Positions 8,857-18,945 of a stretch of DNA of 64,000 nt are shown here, in pieces. The notes beneath the pieces are model-generated. The model saw only the letters and a program-made list of their open reading frames with translations, did not search any database and was not told where the DNA came from. Both the position numbers and the translations under genes were made by a program. This DNA is from Rhizobium mongolense USDA 1844 (lineage in GTDB: Bacteria; Pseudomonadota; Alphaproteobacteria; Rhizobiales; Rhizobiaceae). Location of the stretch: the NCBI RefSeq assembly GCF_000419765.1, contig NZ_ATTQ01000002.1:124001-188000 (forward strand), in the 5' to 3' direction. The first letter of the stretch is position 1. Each line of letters begins with the position of its first letter.

Positions 8857-8886
8857 CACTCAAGTGAAAGTGCAGGGCGGGAACGA

Positions 8887-9624
8887 ATGGCCGGACTAAA
8901 CCAGGTACAGAGACAAACGGGCGTGGCGCTCTGGCGCCAGATCGCGGACCGTATTCGCGACGCAATCAGTGCCGGGGCTTATGACGAGACCGGCATGGTG
9001 CCGCCGGAAACTGTCCTGGCGCTGCAATTCGGCGTCAATCGTCATACGGTCAGAAGCGCACTTGCCGCCCTTGCTCAGGAAGGCATCGTGCGCGCAGTGC
9101 AGGGCCGCGGCACCCTGATCGAGCGGAAGGAGAGGCTGAATTTCCCGATCACGCGGCGTACGCGCTTCACCGCCGGTATTGGCGCTCAGGCGCGCGAGAT
9201 GCGGGGCCTGCTGCTCGACCATGCGGAAGAGAGGGCTGATGCTGACGTTGCGCGCTGGCTAAGGCTGAAGTCCGGGACGGCGGTGATCCGTCTCGAAACA
9301 TTGCGTCTGGCCGACAAGCGGCCGGTATCTTGCGCAACGACATGGTTTCCGGCCGACCGGTTTGCCGGTATAGACGAAGTCTATCGCAAGACGGAATCGA
9401 TCACCAAGGCCTTTGCCGAACTCGGCCTGCCGGATTACGTCCGCGCAACGACCGAGATTACCGCCGCTCACGCCGATTCACACGACATCGGCACGCTCGA
9501 ATTGACGCCGGGCGCCATCCTGCTCATCGCCAAGGCAATGAATACCGATCTTGACGGCGTGCCGGTTCAGTATTCGATCAGCCGGTTTGCAGCCGACAGG
9601 GTGCAGTTCACGATAGAGCATTGA
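8887..9624 (+). CDS. phnF: GntR/HutC-family transcriptional regulator PhnF
   Basis: Phosphonate-cluster repressor of the HutC subfamily. The 245 residues comprise an N-terminal winged helix (about 1-80, with FGVNRHTVRSALAALAQEGIVRAVQGRGT) and a C-terminal UTRA effector domain (about 100-240). It is divergent from phnG with a shared 116-bp control region holding the putative operator and Pho box. A rho-independent terminator follows 5 nt after its stop. Confidence 0.9.
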   Translation: MAGLNQVQRQTGVALWRQIADRIRDAISAGAYDETGMVPPETVLALQFGVNRHTVRSALAALAQEGIVRAVQGRGTLIERKERLNFPITRRTRFTAGIGAQAREMRGLLLDHAEERADADVARWLRLKSGTAVIRLETLRLADKRPVSCATTWFPADRFAGIDEVYRKTESITKAFAELGLPDYVRATTEITAAHADSHDIGTLELTPGAILLIAKAMNTDLDGVPVQYSISRFAADRVQFTIEH

Positions 9625-9629
9625 AATGA

Positions 9630-9656
9630 AAAAGCCGGGCAGCGAGCCCGGCTTTT
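9630..9656. terminator. Bidirectional rho-independent terminator between phnF and gpmA
   Basis: An 11-bp perfect stem (AAAAGCCGGGC/GCCCGGCTTTT) with a 5-nt loop lies between the convergent phnF and gpmA genes. The A and T runs in the stem ends make it usable on both strands. Confidence 0.85.
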
Positions 9657-9674
9657 GAATAAGGTGTTTAAGGC

Positions 9675-10310
9675 TTAATGCGCCCCGGACATATCGCCGA
9701 GCACTTCCTTGGAAGCGACGGTGGAGTCGGCATTGAGCTTGTAAACCATGGGAACGCCGGTCGCGAGGTTGAGCGCCAGGATCTGTTCCTTGGTCAGGCG
9801 GTCCAGCACCATGACCAGCGAACGCAGCGAGTTGCCGTGGGCGGCGACGAGCACTTTTTCACCGCGCAGTACGCGTGGCAAAATCTCGGTGAGATAGTAA
9901 GGCCAGACGCGCGCGCCGGTGTCGCGCAAACTTTCGCCGCCAGGAGGCGGGACGTCGTAGGAACGCCGCCAGATATGAACCTGCTCCTCGCCCCATTTGG
10001 CACGGGCATCGTCCTTGTTGAGGCCTGAGAGGTCACCGTAATCGCGCTCGTTCAGTGCCTGGTTGCGGATCGTCTTGAGGTCCGGCTGGCCGATTTTGTC
10101 GAGAATGAGCGTCAACGTGTGCTGCGCGCGCACGAGCGCCGACGTGAAGGCGATATCGAATTTTATGTCGTAGTCGGCAAGCGCCTGCCCTCCCGTATTG
10201 GCTTCTTCGATACCGAGTTCCGTGAGATCCGGATCCTTCCAGCCGGTGAAGAGATTTTTCAGGTTCCAGTCGCTCTGGCCGTGGCGAACGAGGACGAGGG
10301 TGCCGCTCAT
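9675..10310 (-). CDS. gpmA: 2,3-bisphosphoglycerate-dependent phosphoglycerate mutase
   Basis: Interconverts 3- and 2-phosphoglycerate in glycolysis and gluconeogenesis. The start at 10310 gives [16 protein letters not shown] with the phosphohistidine in RHG (His10); [14 protein letters not shown] [12 protein letters not shown] and the second histidine in [10 protein letters not shown] are also present. At 211 residues it is shorter than the ~250-residue enterobacterial enzyme, as is usual in rhizobia. dapB lies 22 nt upstream on the same strand, and the ABC transporter gene before that, suggesting one transcript. Confidence 0.95.
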   Translation of the reverse strand: MSGTLVLVRHGQSDWNLKNLFTGWKDPDLTELGIEEANTGGQALADYDIKFDIAFTSALVRAQHTLTLILDKIGQPDLKTIRNQALNERDYGDLSGLNKDDARAKWGEEQVHIWRRSYDVPPPGGESLRDTGARVWPYYLTEILPRVLRGEKVLVAAHGNSLRSLVMVLDRLTKEQILALNLATGVPMVYKLNADSTVASKEVLGDMSGAH

Positions 10311-10332
10311 GAAATATGCCTCCTTAATGAGA

Positions 10333-11157
10333 TCAATGTGAGGAGAGCCCGAGCACGTCGAGCATGGAGTAAAAGCCGGGCTTCTTGTCGCGCGCCCAGA
10401 GCGCCGCCTTGATGGCGCCGCGCGCGAAGATCGAGCGGTCAGCGGCGCTGTGCGACATTGATACAATCTCGCCTTCTCCGGCGAAGAGAACGGAATGTTC
10501 GCCGATCACCGAACCGCCGCGCAGCGTTGCAAAACCGACCGTACCCGTCTCGCGCGCGCCGGTATGGCCGTCGCGGACGCGGACGGATTGCGACGACAGG
10601 TCGATATTCCGGCCTTTGGCGGCAGCTTCTCCCAGAAGCAGTGCGGTGCCCGACGGCGCATCGACCTTGCGCTTGTGGTGCATTTCGAGGATTTCGATAT
10701 CCCAATCGGCAGCATCGAGCGCTCGTGCAGCCTGCTCCACGAGAACGCTGAGAAGGTTCACGCCAAGGCTCATATTGCCCGATTTCACGATACGCGCATG
10801 ACGCGATGCTGCCGCGATCTTGGCATTATCCGCATCCGAACACCCGGTGGTGCCGATGACATGGACGATGCGCGCCTGAGCGGCCAGTGCAGCAAATTCG
10901 TTTGTCGTCCCGGGCGTTGTAAAATCCAGGACGCCGTCGGCATGAAGAAAGGCCGCGAGAGGGTCGTCCCCAATGGTGACGCCGTTTGGTCCAAGGCCTG
11001 CGATTTCGCCTGCATCCTTGCCAACGAATGGCGAGCCGGGCCGGGCCACGGCCGCATGCAGCGTGACACCTTCCATGGAATCGATAAGCCGGATCAGCGT
11101 TTGTCCCATGCGACCGGCTGCCCCAACCACTACCAGCTTCATCGCAGCATCGCTCAT
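10333..11157 (-). CDS. dapB: 4-hydroxy-tetrahydrodipicolinate reductase
   Basis: NAD(P)H-dependent reductase of the diaminopimelate/lysine pathway, feeding lysine and peptidoglycan synthesis. The 274 residues start with a Rossmann motif [10 protein letters not shown] (residues 10-19); the catalytic loop [15 protein letters not shown] is intact. A second ATG five codons in is a possible start. It is 18 nt downstream of the ABC exporter gene and 22 nt upstream of gpmA. Confidence 0.96.
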   Translation of the reverse strand: MSDAAMKLVVVGAAGRMGQTLIRLIDSMEGVTLHAAVARPGSPFVGKDAGEIAGLGPNGVTIGDDPLAAFLHADGVLDFTTPGTTNEFAALAAQARIVHVIGTTGCSDADNAKIAAASRHARIVKSGNMSLGVNLLSVLVEQAARALDAADWDIEILEMHHKRKVDAPSGTALLLGEAAAKGRNIDLSSQSVRVRDGHTGARETGTVGFATLRGGSVIGEHSVLFAGEGEIVSMSHSAADRSIFARGAIKAALWARDKKPGFYSMLDVLGLSSH

Positions 11158-11175
11158 GTCAGTTCATAATCCGTG

Positions 11176-12963
11176 TCAAAAAGAATCCGAGGCGGCGGGC
11201 CGCTGAAGATTGTTGAGGCGAGCGTAAAGTCCGTCGTTGCGCTTCGCAAGCGTCTCGTGATTGCCTTCTTCGACGACACGGCCCTGCTGCATCACGACCA
11301 TCTTGTCGGCACGTACGACCGTCGAAAGACGATGGGCGATGACGACGACGGTGCGGCCGGTCATTGCTTCATCGAGCGCCCTCTGCACGGCCGCTTCGGA
11401 TTCCGTATCGAGTGCCGATGTAGCCTCGTCGAGAAGGAGGATCGGCGCTTTCCGGACGAGCGCCCGGGCGATCGACAGTCGCTGGCGCTGGCCGCCTGAA
11501 AGCGTCACGCCGTTTTCGCCGACAGGTGTATCGTAGCCGTTGGGTTGCGCGAGGATGAATTCATGGGCATAGGCAAGGCGGGCGGCCTCTTCCACCTCGG
11601 CGTCCGTCGCTTCCGGCCGCCCATAACGAATGTTTTCGCGGATCGTGCCTTCGAAGAGATACGGCTGTTGCGACACATAGGCGAGTTGCTGGCGAAGCGA
11701 CTGTTTGGTGACGTGTGCAATATCCTGGCCATCGATGAAAATCTGCCCGCTCTTCGGGTCGAAGAAGCGCGGAATGAGATTGATGACCGTTGATTTGCCG
11801 GCACCGGAAGGGCCGACAAGCGCCGTCGTCTTACCGCCCTCTGCAACAAAACTCACGTCGTTGAGGATCGGATCGGCACTGTAAGCAAAGGATACGTCAC
11901 GGAATTCGATGCGGGCATTCGTCACATTCAACGGCTTGGCATCAGGAAGATCGCGCTGACGCGGTTCCATGTCGAGCAGTTCGTAGATCATGCGGGCATT
12001 GACGACGGCGCGCTCCAGCTGAACCTGCAGTCTTGCAAGGCGGCGAGCCGGATCGTAGGCGAGCAGCAAGGCCGTTACGAAGGAGAAGAATGCACCCGGC
12101 GGCACGTTATGATAGATCGAACGGTAAGCGGCATAGGCAAGGATGCTGGCGACGGCGAAGCCGGCGAAGGTCTCCGTCATCGGCGCATTGCGCTCCGAGA
12201 GGCGCGCGATCCGATTTGCGCGGTTTTCCGCAGCCCCGACAAGCTTGTTGAGCTTGCGTACCAGTTCGCCCTCCATTGTGAAGGCTTTGACGATCGCAAT
12301 TCCCTGGATCGTTTCCTGCATTGCGCCCAAGACGTGGCTGTTGAGATGAATCGCTTCCCTGGTCACCTGACGCAGTCGCTTGGAAAGATATCGCAAGCCG
12401 TACAGGAGTGGCGGAGCCAGGATGAAGACTGCAAGACTGAGCAGCGGATCCTGAAAAACCATCACGCCGAGCAGCGCGATGAACGTGAGCAGGTCTCGCG
12501 CAGTCGACGTGATGGTCAGATTCATGACATCGCGGATGCCGCCGACATTCTGGCTGACTTGCGCTGCGATGTGCGCCGAACGGGCTTCGTTGTAGAAGCC
12601 GACGGAGAGCGTCATCAGGTGGGCATAAAGGCGCCGCTGGTAGCGCGCCACGATGTTGTTTCCGATCCTAGATAGAGCCACCGCTTGGCCGTAGCTCGCA
12701 AAGCCACGCAGTACGAATGCGATGAAGATCGCAAGACAAATGATCCAGACCATATCCGCACGGCGATTGGCGAAGGCTTCGTCAATGATTACCTTCATGA
12801 TCCAGGCGGTGAACGCAGTCGAAAGTGCGACAACAACGAGGCAGCAGATCGCGAAAGCATAGCCCCCAATATGATCACGGCCGTTTTCGGCGATGATGCG
12901 CTTCAAGACGCCGGTGATGGTATCGCTGCTGACGGTGCGCTTCTTGTTCGCGGACGATTCCAA
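11176..12963 (-). CDS. ABC transporter, fused permease and ATP-binding (MsbA/LmrA type)
   Basis: Half-transporter exporter, 595 residues: about six membrane segments in the first ~320 residues, then a nucleotide-binding domain with Walker A GPSGAGKST, signature [15 protein letters not shown], Walker B ILLLDEATSALD and an H-loop histidine in IAHRLST. It acts as a dimer, probably in lipid or drug export; the substrate cannot be read from sequence. The start is TTG at 12963, with GGAAG 8 nt upstream; no ATG or GTG exists before the first membrane helix. Confidence 0.9.
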   Translation of the reverse strand: MESSANKKRTVSSDTITGVLKRIIAENGRDHIGGYAFAICCLVVVALSTAFTAWIMKVIIDEAFANRRADMVWIICLAIFIAFVLRGFASYGQAVALSRIGNNIVARYQRRLYAHLMTLSVGFYNEARSAHIAAQVSQNVGGIRDVMNLTITSTARDLLTFIALLGVMVFQDPLLSLAVFILAPPLLYGLRYLSKRLRQVTREAIHLNSHVLGAMQETIQGIAIVKAFTMEGELVRKLNKLVGAAENRANRIARLSERNAPMTETFAGFAVASILAYAAYRSIYHNVPPGAFFSFVTALLLAYDPARRLARLQVQLERAVVNARMIYELLDMEPRQRDLPDAKPLNVTNARIEFRDVSFAYSADPILNDVSFVAEGGKTTALVGPSGAGKSTVINLIPRFFDPKSGQIFIDGQDIAHVTKQSLRQQLAYVSQQPYLFEGTIRENIRYGRPEATDAEVEEAARLAYAHEFILAQPNGYDTPVGENGVTLSGGQRQRLSIARALVRKAPILLLDEATSALDTESEAAVQRALDEAMTGRTVVVIAHRLSTVVRADKMVVMQQGRVVEEGNHETLAKRNDGLYARLNNLQRPAASDSF

Positions 12964-13058
12964 AAATAGAGCTTCCTGTCTCGGACTACGTGCGCCAGAT
13001 GAGCCGCGCGCTTGGGGCGGCTCTATAAAGAGTTGGCGGGCTTTTGGCTAGAGCGGCA

Positions 13059-14084
13059 CTATCGGCGCCAGCGGCGGCCCTCGGTTGAGACCCCGAAGCT
13101 TGCGGGCTGGCGAGCATAGAAGGAAAGCCCGGCGAGGGCTGCAAGCGGGTGAGTCACCACATAAGTCGGAATAGCCCTCAGCCAGTGCGAGTGCGGCGCT
13201 TTGTCCTCGAACGCGGCGCGGAATTCCGACCGCCTCAATGCCGGCAGGATCTTCTGCGAGATGCCGCCTGAAAGATAGACGCCGCCCTTGGCCATGAAGA
13301 TCATCGCCAGATCGCCCGCGAGCCGGCCGAGGTAAGTTGAAAAAAGCGAGATGGTCTCCACGGCCGTCTTGTCGGTTCCAGTAAGCGCATGGGAGGTGAT
13401 ATCGGCTGGATCGTGGTATTTGGAATCAATCCCGTCCGCCTTGCATATCGCGCGGTAGAGATTGACGATGCCGCGTCCGCAAAGGATTTGCTCGGCCGCG
13501 ACGCGGCCCTCGATAGTCTCGATATATGGGAAGATTTCCAGGTCGCGCTTGCTGCGTGGTCCGAGATCGACATGGCCGCCTTCGCCCGGCACGGGAATCC
13601 ATGAGCCTTGCGCGTGCACGAGCCCGCCAACGCCGAGGCCGGTTCCGGGACCGAGCACAACACGGGAAGCGACAAGTTCTCCGGATGCGGCGCCAATGCG
13701 CTCGCGATCGTTCTCACCGAGCGCGGAAATCGCCAGTGCCTGCGCCTCGAAGTCGTTGATGACAATCACGTCCTCGATGCCGAGACCTTCAAGCATCGTA
13801 TGAGGACGGACGATCCAGTCGCAATTGGTCAGCGGAATTTCATCGCCGTTGATCGGGCCGGCAACGGCGAGAATAGCCGCACGCGGGCGCATGTGCGTCT
13901 TTGCAAAAACGCCCTTCAGGATCGCTTCATCGATGGTTCCGAAATCGGCTGTGCGAACGTTCGGGAAATTGACAGCCTCGGCCGAGGCGTCCGCTAGAAT
14001 GGAGAAGCGCGCATTCGTTCCGCCGATATCGCCAATCAGGATCGGAAAAGGCAGGTGGGCATCGCTGGTGTTGAGCATGGACAT
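13059..14084 (-). CDS. glk: Glucokinase
   Basis: ATP-dependent phosphorylation of glucose to glucose 6-phosphate. The 341-residue protein is of the bacterial GlcK type: phosphate-1 loop [10 protein letters not shown] (residues 18-27), [11 protein letters not shown], and the glucose-site EGGHVDLGP. It lies 14 nt upstream of mgsA on the same strand, linking glycolytic entry with the methylglyoxal bypass. Confidence 0.95.
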   Translation of the reverse strand: MSMLNTSDAHLPFPILIGDIGGTNARFSILADASAEAVNFPNVRTADFGTIDEAILKGVFAKTHMRPRAAILAVAGPINGDEIPLTNCDWIVRPHTMLEGLGIEDVIVINDFEAQALAISALGENDRERIGAASGELVASRVVLGPGTGLGVGGLVHAQGSWIPVPGEGGHVDLGPRSKRDLEIFPYIETIEGRVAAEQILCGRGIVNLYRAICKADGIDSKYHDPADITSHALTGTDKTAVETISLFSTYLGRLAGDLAMIFMAKGGVYLSGGISQKILPALRRSEFRAAFEDKAPHSHWLRAIPTYVVTHPLAALAGLSFYARQPASFGVSTEGRRWRR

Positions 14085-14098
14085 AGCCGGTTCCGTGT

Positions 14099-14479
14099 CT
14101 AGGCGTGCAGAGTGGGGATGAGTTTTTCGGCAGTCGCTTCGTTCAGCGCCATTGGAATATCGTAAACGATCGCAAGCCGCATCAATGCCTTCACGTCAAC
14201 ATCATGCGGCATTGGCGTCAATGGATCGACAAAAAAGATAAGTGCGCCGACTTCACCGGTCGAAATCAATGCACCGATCTGCTGATCACCGCCGAGCGGC
14301 CCACTCTTCAGCCGGGTGACATCGAGATCGGGCACCGCATCGAGGACGCGGCCGCCGGTTGTTCCGGTTGCCACGATCTTCCATTTGGAAAGCTGGTCTT
14401 TGTTGCGGCGGGCAAATTCCGCCATCTCATTCTTCTTCTGGTCATGCGCAATCAATGCGAGGCATTTGCCGCCGGCCAT
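14099..14479 (-). CDS. mgsA: Methylglyoxal synthase
   Basis: Converts dihydroxyacetone phosphate to methylglyoxal and phosphate, a relief valve when sugar phosphates build up. 126 residues with the phosphate-binding and catalytic elements ALIAHDQKK (His12), [17 protein letters not shown] (catalytic Asp65) and [24 protein letters not shown] lies 9 nt before the ATG. Although transcribed with glk in the same direction, mgsA is upstream of it. Confidence 0.95.
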   Translation of the reverse strand: MAGGKCLALIAHDQKKNEMAEFARRNKDQLSKWKIVATGTTGGRVLDAVPDLDVTRLKSGPLGGDQQIGALISTGEVGALIFFVDPLTPMPHDVDVKALMRLAIVYDIPMALNEATAEKLIPTLHA

Positions 14480-14564
14480 GAAAAAGAACCTCCATCCCGT
14501 GAATTCAATCGATTTGGCCGCTTCTATACCAAGCCCACGATCTGAAAAACAAGCATTTCCACTC

Positions 14565-15620
14565 TCATTGCACCAAGGGCTTGTCGGTGGGAACAGGGCC
14601 GACGGCAGGAAGAAGGTCCCCGGCCGCTTCCGGTACGGCCGGTGCTGCTGTCAGGGCGGTTGCAGCCGAGCCGCCATTAGTCGCCGCCATGGATGCAGCG
14701 GCCGGCGCATCCAGAACGGCGGCGCAAGATTTCGGAAGATCGGACACCATCATTTCGCGCGGGGGCTTAGGTGGCCGGGCATTGGGCTTTGGTGCGGCCC
14801 ACGGCTCCTTGGTGAACCACCAGGCCAGCGACTTGCCGCAGCCATCGCCGTCGGTAATTGGCGCCTGCGGCTTGCAGGCCGCAGCGCCTGGCGGGCATTT
14901 CATACGAATGTGGAAATGCGAATCGTGGCCGTATATCGGGCGCAGCTTGCCGAGGTTCGTGCGGTCACCCGTCCAGGTATCGCACATCTTTTTCTTGATT
15001 GCGGGGTTGACGAAAATGCGCTCTACCTCGGGATAGCTTGCCGCAAGCATCAGCAGTTTGGCGTGGGATTGCGTCCAGACCTTGGGGTCGATTGTCAGGA
15101 ACTTCCCCTTCTGCAGCGTCGTGGTGAAGGGAAGATCTTCGCGCTCCTGTGCTGTCATCCGGCGTGAAGGCATCGGCGTCAGCCAGACGTCGGCATCGAG
15201 GCCGATCTGATGCGAGGCGTGGCCGTTGAACATCGGCCCGCCGCGAGGTTGGGCAATATCGCCGACCAGAAGCCCCGGCCAGCCGATCTTCTGCTGCGCA
15301 TCGCGCGACAATTGCTCAAGCAGTGCAATCATCGCCGGATCGCCCCAACGGCGATTTCGGGAAAGGCGCATCGCCTGCCACGTCGGACCATCCACGGGCA
15401 AGGCAACGCCGCCCAGCATGCACCCCTTCGAATAGAAGCCGATCGGTTGGGCCGGGCCCTGTGCGGGCAGGGAAGCCGAACCGAAGAGCGCTTTGGCGCT
15501 GCCGGGACTCGGCTGTTTCTGCTGTGCTCCCGCATCGCCCGCAATCAGGCTTGCACCGATGATACCCGCCAAAGCGAGTCTGCCGATTGTCTGGAAAGGC
15601 GGAGCAAGGCGGAATGTCAT
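14565..15620 (-). CDS. mepA: Penicillin-insensitive murein endopeptidase MepA
   Basis: Periplasmic LAS-family zinc peptidase that cuts D-Ala-mDAP crosslinks in peptidoglycan. The start at 15620 has AGGA 6 nt upstream and yields a signal peptide ending near AGDAGAQQ (about residue 33). Zinc motifs are intact: [13 protein letters not shown] and [12 protein letters not shown]. The 351-residue protein has a low-complexity Ala/Pro-rich C-terminal tail (last ~70 residues) not needed for catalysis. Confidence 0.92.
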   Translation of the reverse strand: MTFRLAPPFQTIGRLALAGIIGASLIAGDAGAQQKQPSPGSAKALFGSASLPAQGPAQPIGFYSKGCMLGGVALPVDGPTWQAMRLSRNRRWGDPAMIALLEQLSRDAQQKIGWPGLLVGDIAQPRGGPMFNGHASHQIGLDADVWLTPMPSRRMTAQEREDLPFTTTLQKGKFLTIDPKVWTQSHAKLLMLAASYPEVERIFVNPAIKKKMCDTWTGDRTNLGKLRPIYGHDSHFHIRMKCPPGAAACKPQAPITDGDGCGKSLAWWFTKEPWAAPKPNARPPKPPREMMVSDLPKSCAAVLDAPAAASMAATNGGSAATALTAAPAVPEAAGDLLPAVGPVPTDKPLVQ

Positions 15621-15862
15621 GCGGTATCCTGAATGTCTGCCGGAGTGATTTGCATCGAATCTTACCGTGAAAAGCAATTTTGGTGAATCGATGTTTTGGC
15701 AGCAAGGTTCGGGTGGACGTTCGTAAGGCGGCTTGAGAAGCCGTGTTCTGGGGCTTGCACCCAGTCAAAATTTTGCGAGATGGACGAAAACGTCACACTT
15801 TCCTGCTTTTTGCCTGTATTTCCCGTATTCTCGAAGAAAGCTAAAATAACGGGGTTTGGTGA

Positions 15863-17698
15863 ATGGCGATCGCGTGGTCGAAAAGAAGTATGCTTGTTGC
15901 TCTGGTTGCCTTGATCTCCTTGCCACTGGGAGCCTCAGCGCAAGACCAGAACTTCAGGATTGGCACGTCGACGATAGGCGAACTCAAATACCAGCCCGGC
16001 TTCAAGCATTTCGATTACGTCAATCCGGACGCACCGAAAGGCGGGAATCTGAGGCTTTCGACATCTGGCACCTTTGACACCTTCAACCCGCTGCTTGCGA
16101 AGGGCGAGGCTGCGATCGGGCTGGCATTGTCCTTCGAAACCTTACTGAAGTCCGCCGATGACGAAGTCCTCTCGTCATATGGCCTTCTGGCGGAGGGCGT
16201 TTCCTATCCTGACGACGTATCGAGCGCGACGTTCCGGCTCCGCGTGGAGGCGAAATGGGCGGATGGCCGGCCTGTGACGCCTGAAGACGTCATCTTCAGC
16301 TTCGATAAGACAAAAGAACTCAGTCCGCTTCAGGCCAATTATTACAAGCATGTCGTCAAGGCGGAAAAAGTGGGCGATCGCGATGTGAAGTTCACCTTCG
16401 ATGAAAAAGACAACAAGGAACTGCCCAACATTCTAGGCCAGCTTGTTGTCGTCCCCAAACATTGGTGGGAGGGAACCGGCCCGGACGGCAAGGCCCGGGA
16501 TATTTCGAAGACGACGCTCGAGCCGGTGATGGGGTCGGGACCGTACAAGATCGCTGCCTTTTCCGCGGGCTCCACCATCAGCTACGAGCTGCGGGATGAT
16601 TATTGGGGAAAGGACATTAATGTGAATGTCGGCCAGAACAACTTTCGTTCGGTCACATACACCTATTTCGGCGACCGTGACGTGGAATTCGAGGCCTTCC
16701 GCTCCGGCAATGTCGATTACTGGCAGGAAACGCAGGCAAGCCGCTGGGCGACTGGATACGATTTTCCGGCCGTAAGGGAAGGCCGCGTCAAGAAGGAGGA
16801 AGTTGCCAACCCGCTCCGTGCCACCGGCATTCTGCAGGCCCTGGTGCCCAACATGCGACGTGACCTCTTCAAGGACGAGAAGGTGCGCGAGGCGCTGAAC
16901 TACGGGTTCGATTTCGAAGAACTGAACCGCACGGTCGCCTTCAATAGCTACAAGCGTATCGACAGCTATTTCTGGAATACCGAGCTTGCCGCTTCCGGCC
17001 TGCCGCAAGGCCGGGAACGGGAGATTCTTCAAGGCTTGAAAGACAAGGTGCCGCCGGAAGTCTTCACCGCACCCTATAGCAATCCGGTCGGCGGCGATCC
17101 ACAGAAGAGCCGCGACAACCTGCGCAAGGCGATCGCGCTTTTCAAGGAGGCCGGCTGGAACCTCAAGGGCAATCGCATGGTCAATGCCAAGACCGGCCAG
17201 CCGATGAGTTTCGAGATCCTGCTGTCCAGCCCGATGCTGGAGCGCTGGGTCGTGCCTTATGTCAACAACCTCAAGAAGATCGGCGTGGACGCGCGGGTGC
17301 GGACCGTCGATGCCTCGCAATATACCAATCGGGTGCGCAGCTTCGACTACGATATGATCTGGAACGTCTGGGCAGAGACGATGAATCCGGGGAACGAGCA
17401 AGCCGACTACTGGGGATCGGGTTCGGTTGCTCAGCAGGGCTCCCGCAATTATGCCGGCATTGCCAATCCGGCAGTCGACGCGCTTGTTCGCATGATCATC
17501 TTCGCGCCGAACCGCGACGAACAGGTGGCGGCGATCAAGGCCATGGACCGCGTGCTGCTTGCCAACCACTATGTCATCCCGCTCTTTTATCGCAACACCT
17601 ATTGGATTGCCTATTGGAACACGATCACACGGCCGGCTGAGCTGCCGGCCTACTCCCTCGCGTTTCCGGATGTCTGGTGGTCGAAGGACGCAAAATAG
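15863..17698 (+). CDS. yejA: YejA-like extracellular solute-binding protein (peptide ABC importer)
   Basis: Family-5 periplasmic binding protein of the Yej importer, which takes up oligopeptides and peptide antibiotics such as microcin C. The 611 residues begin with a signal peptide cleaved near ASAQ-D (about residue 26); the mature start FKHFDYVNPDAPKGG is typical of YejA. The permeases and ATPase follow. A 161-nt gap before yejB contains no recognisable gene or strong terminator. The preceding 242 bp hold its promoter, which I could not define. Confidence 0.92.
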   Translation: MAIAWSKRSMLVALVALISLPLGASAQDQNFRIGTSTIGELKYQPGFKHFDYVNPDAPKGGNLRLSTSGTFDTFNPLLAKGEAAIGLALSFETLLKSADDEVLSSYGLLAEGVSYPDDVSSATFRLRVEAKWADGRPVTPEDVIFSFDKTKELSPLQANYYKHVVKAEKVGDRDVKFTFDEKDNKELPNILGQLVVVPKHWWEGTGPDGKARDISKTTLEPVMGSGPYKIAAFSAGSTISYELRDDYWGKDINVNVGQNNFRSVTYTYFGDRDVEFEAFRSGNVDYWQETQASRWATGYDFPAVREGRVKKEEVANPLRATGILQALVPNMRRDLFKDEKVREALNYGFDFEELNRTVAFNSYKRIDSYFWNTELAASGLPQGREREILQGLKDKVPPEVFTAPYSNPVGGDPQKSRDNLRKAIALFKEAGWNLKGNRMVNAKTGQPMSFEILLSSPMLERWVVPYVNNLKKIGVDARVRTVDASQYTNRVRSFDYDMIWNVWAETMNPGNEQADYWGSGSVAQQGSRNYAGIANPAVDALVRMIIFAPNRDEQVAAIKAMDRVLLANHYVIPLFYRNTYWIAYWNTITRPAELPAYSLAFPDVWWSKDAK

Positions 17699-17859
17699 CG
17701 GGGTTGCATTGCCGGAATGGCTGGGTTCCAAATGGACCACCCGAATCACTTCGGAAAACCCTGAAAAGCCGGTGCGCCCGGCGGGAAGGCTGGCGGATTG
17801 AAGACTCCTGATGCGACGCGCACCCTGATGAATTTCGAGACCTGGAAGGCCGCGCGCTG

Positions 17860-18945
17860 ATGGGAGCATACATTCTTCGACGCCTGCTTTTGATGATACC
17901 GACGATTGTCGGCATCATGGCAATTTCCTTTACCGTCATTCAGTTTGCGCCGGGTGGCCCTGTCGAACAGGTCATCGCGCAGCTGACAGGTCAGGCGGAT
18001 AGTGCCGACCAAAGGATTTCCGGCGGCGGCGATCTCGCACAGCAGTTTGATGACAGCGGTTCCAGTTACCGCGGTGCCCAAGGCCTCGATCCGGAGCTGA
18101 TCGCCAAGCTCGAGAAGCAGTTCGGCTTCGACAAGCCGCCACTGACGCGCTTTCTGGAAATGATGTGGAATTACATCCGTTTCGATTTCGGCGAGAGCTT
18201 CTTCCGCAATACCTCGGTGCTCGATCTCATCAAGGAAAAGCTGCCGGTTTCGGTTTCGCTTGGCATCTGGATCATGATTTTCTCATACGCCATCTCCATT
18301 CCGCTCGGCATCCGCAAGGCGGTGAAGGATGGTTCGACCTTCGACGTATGGACGTCCGGCGCCATCATCATTGGTTACGCCGTGCCGAGCTTCTTGTTCG
18401 GCATCCTCTTGATCGTGCTTTTCGCCGGCGGCTCGTTCTACAATTGGTTTCCGCTCCGGGGATTGGTATCGGACAATTTCGACCAGCTCGCCTGGTGGCA
18501 GAAGCCGCTCGATTATTTCTGGCACCTGACGCTGCCGCTGATCTCGCTCTCGCTTTCCGCTTTCGCGACAACGACGCTGCTGACGAAGAATTCCTTCATC
18601 GAGGAGATCAAGAAACAATATGTCACGACGGCCCGCGCCAAAGGGTTGAATGAGCGCCAGGTGCTCTACGGTCATGTCTTCCGCAATGCCATGCTGATCG
18701 TCATCGCCAGTTTTCCGGGCGCCTTCATTTCCGCCTTCTTCACCGGCTCGCTGCTGATCGAGAATATCTTCTCGCTCGACGGACTCGGCCGCCTCGGCTA
18801 TCTCTCGGTCGTCAACCGCGATTACCCGATCGTCTTTGCGACGCTCTACATCTTCTCGCTGCTCGGCCTTTTCGTCAGCCTGCTTTCGGACCTGATCTAT
18901 ACCTGGATCGATCCACGTATCGATTTCGAGCGGAGGGATGTCTGA
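17860..18945 (+). CDS. yejB: YejB-like microcin C/peptide ABC transporter permease
   Basis: Inner-membrane permease of the Yej importer. The 361 residues show an N-terminal membrane helix ([21 protein letters not shown]), a periplasmic insert of ~110 residues, then five further hydrophobic segments and the EAA-type loop [24 protein letters not shown] that contacts the ATPase. Its stop shares one base with the yejE start (TGATG). Confidence 0.93.
   Translation: MGAYILRRLLLMIPTIVGIMAISFTVIQFAPGGPVEQVIAQLTGQADSADQRISGGGDLAQQFDDSGSSYRGAQGLDPELIAKLEKQFGFDKPPLTRFLEMMWNYIRFDFGESFFRNTSVLDLIKEKLPVSVSLGIWIMIFSYAISIPLGIRKAVKDGSTFDVWTSGAIIIGYAVPSFLFGILLIVLFAGGSFYNWFPLRGLVSDNFDQLAWWQKPLDYFWHLTLPLISLSLSAFATTTLLTKNSFIEEIKKQYVTTARAKGLNERQVLYGHVFRNAMLIVIASFPGAFISAFFTGSLLIENIFSLDGLGRLGYLSVVNRDYPIVFATLYIFSLLGLFVSLLSDLIYTWIDPRIDFERRDV

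Noticed and set aside
15730..15744. CGGCTT-GAG-AAGCCG hairpin before yejA
   Set aside because: A six-bp stem without a T run; too weak to call a terminator or operator.
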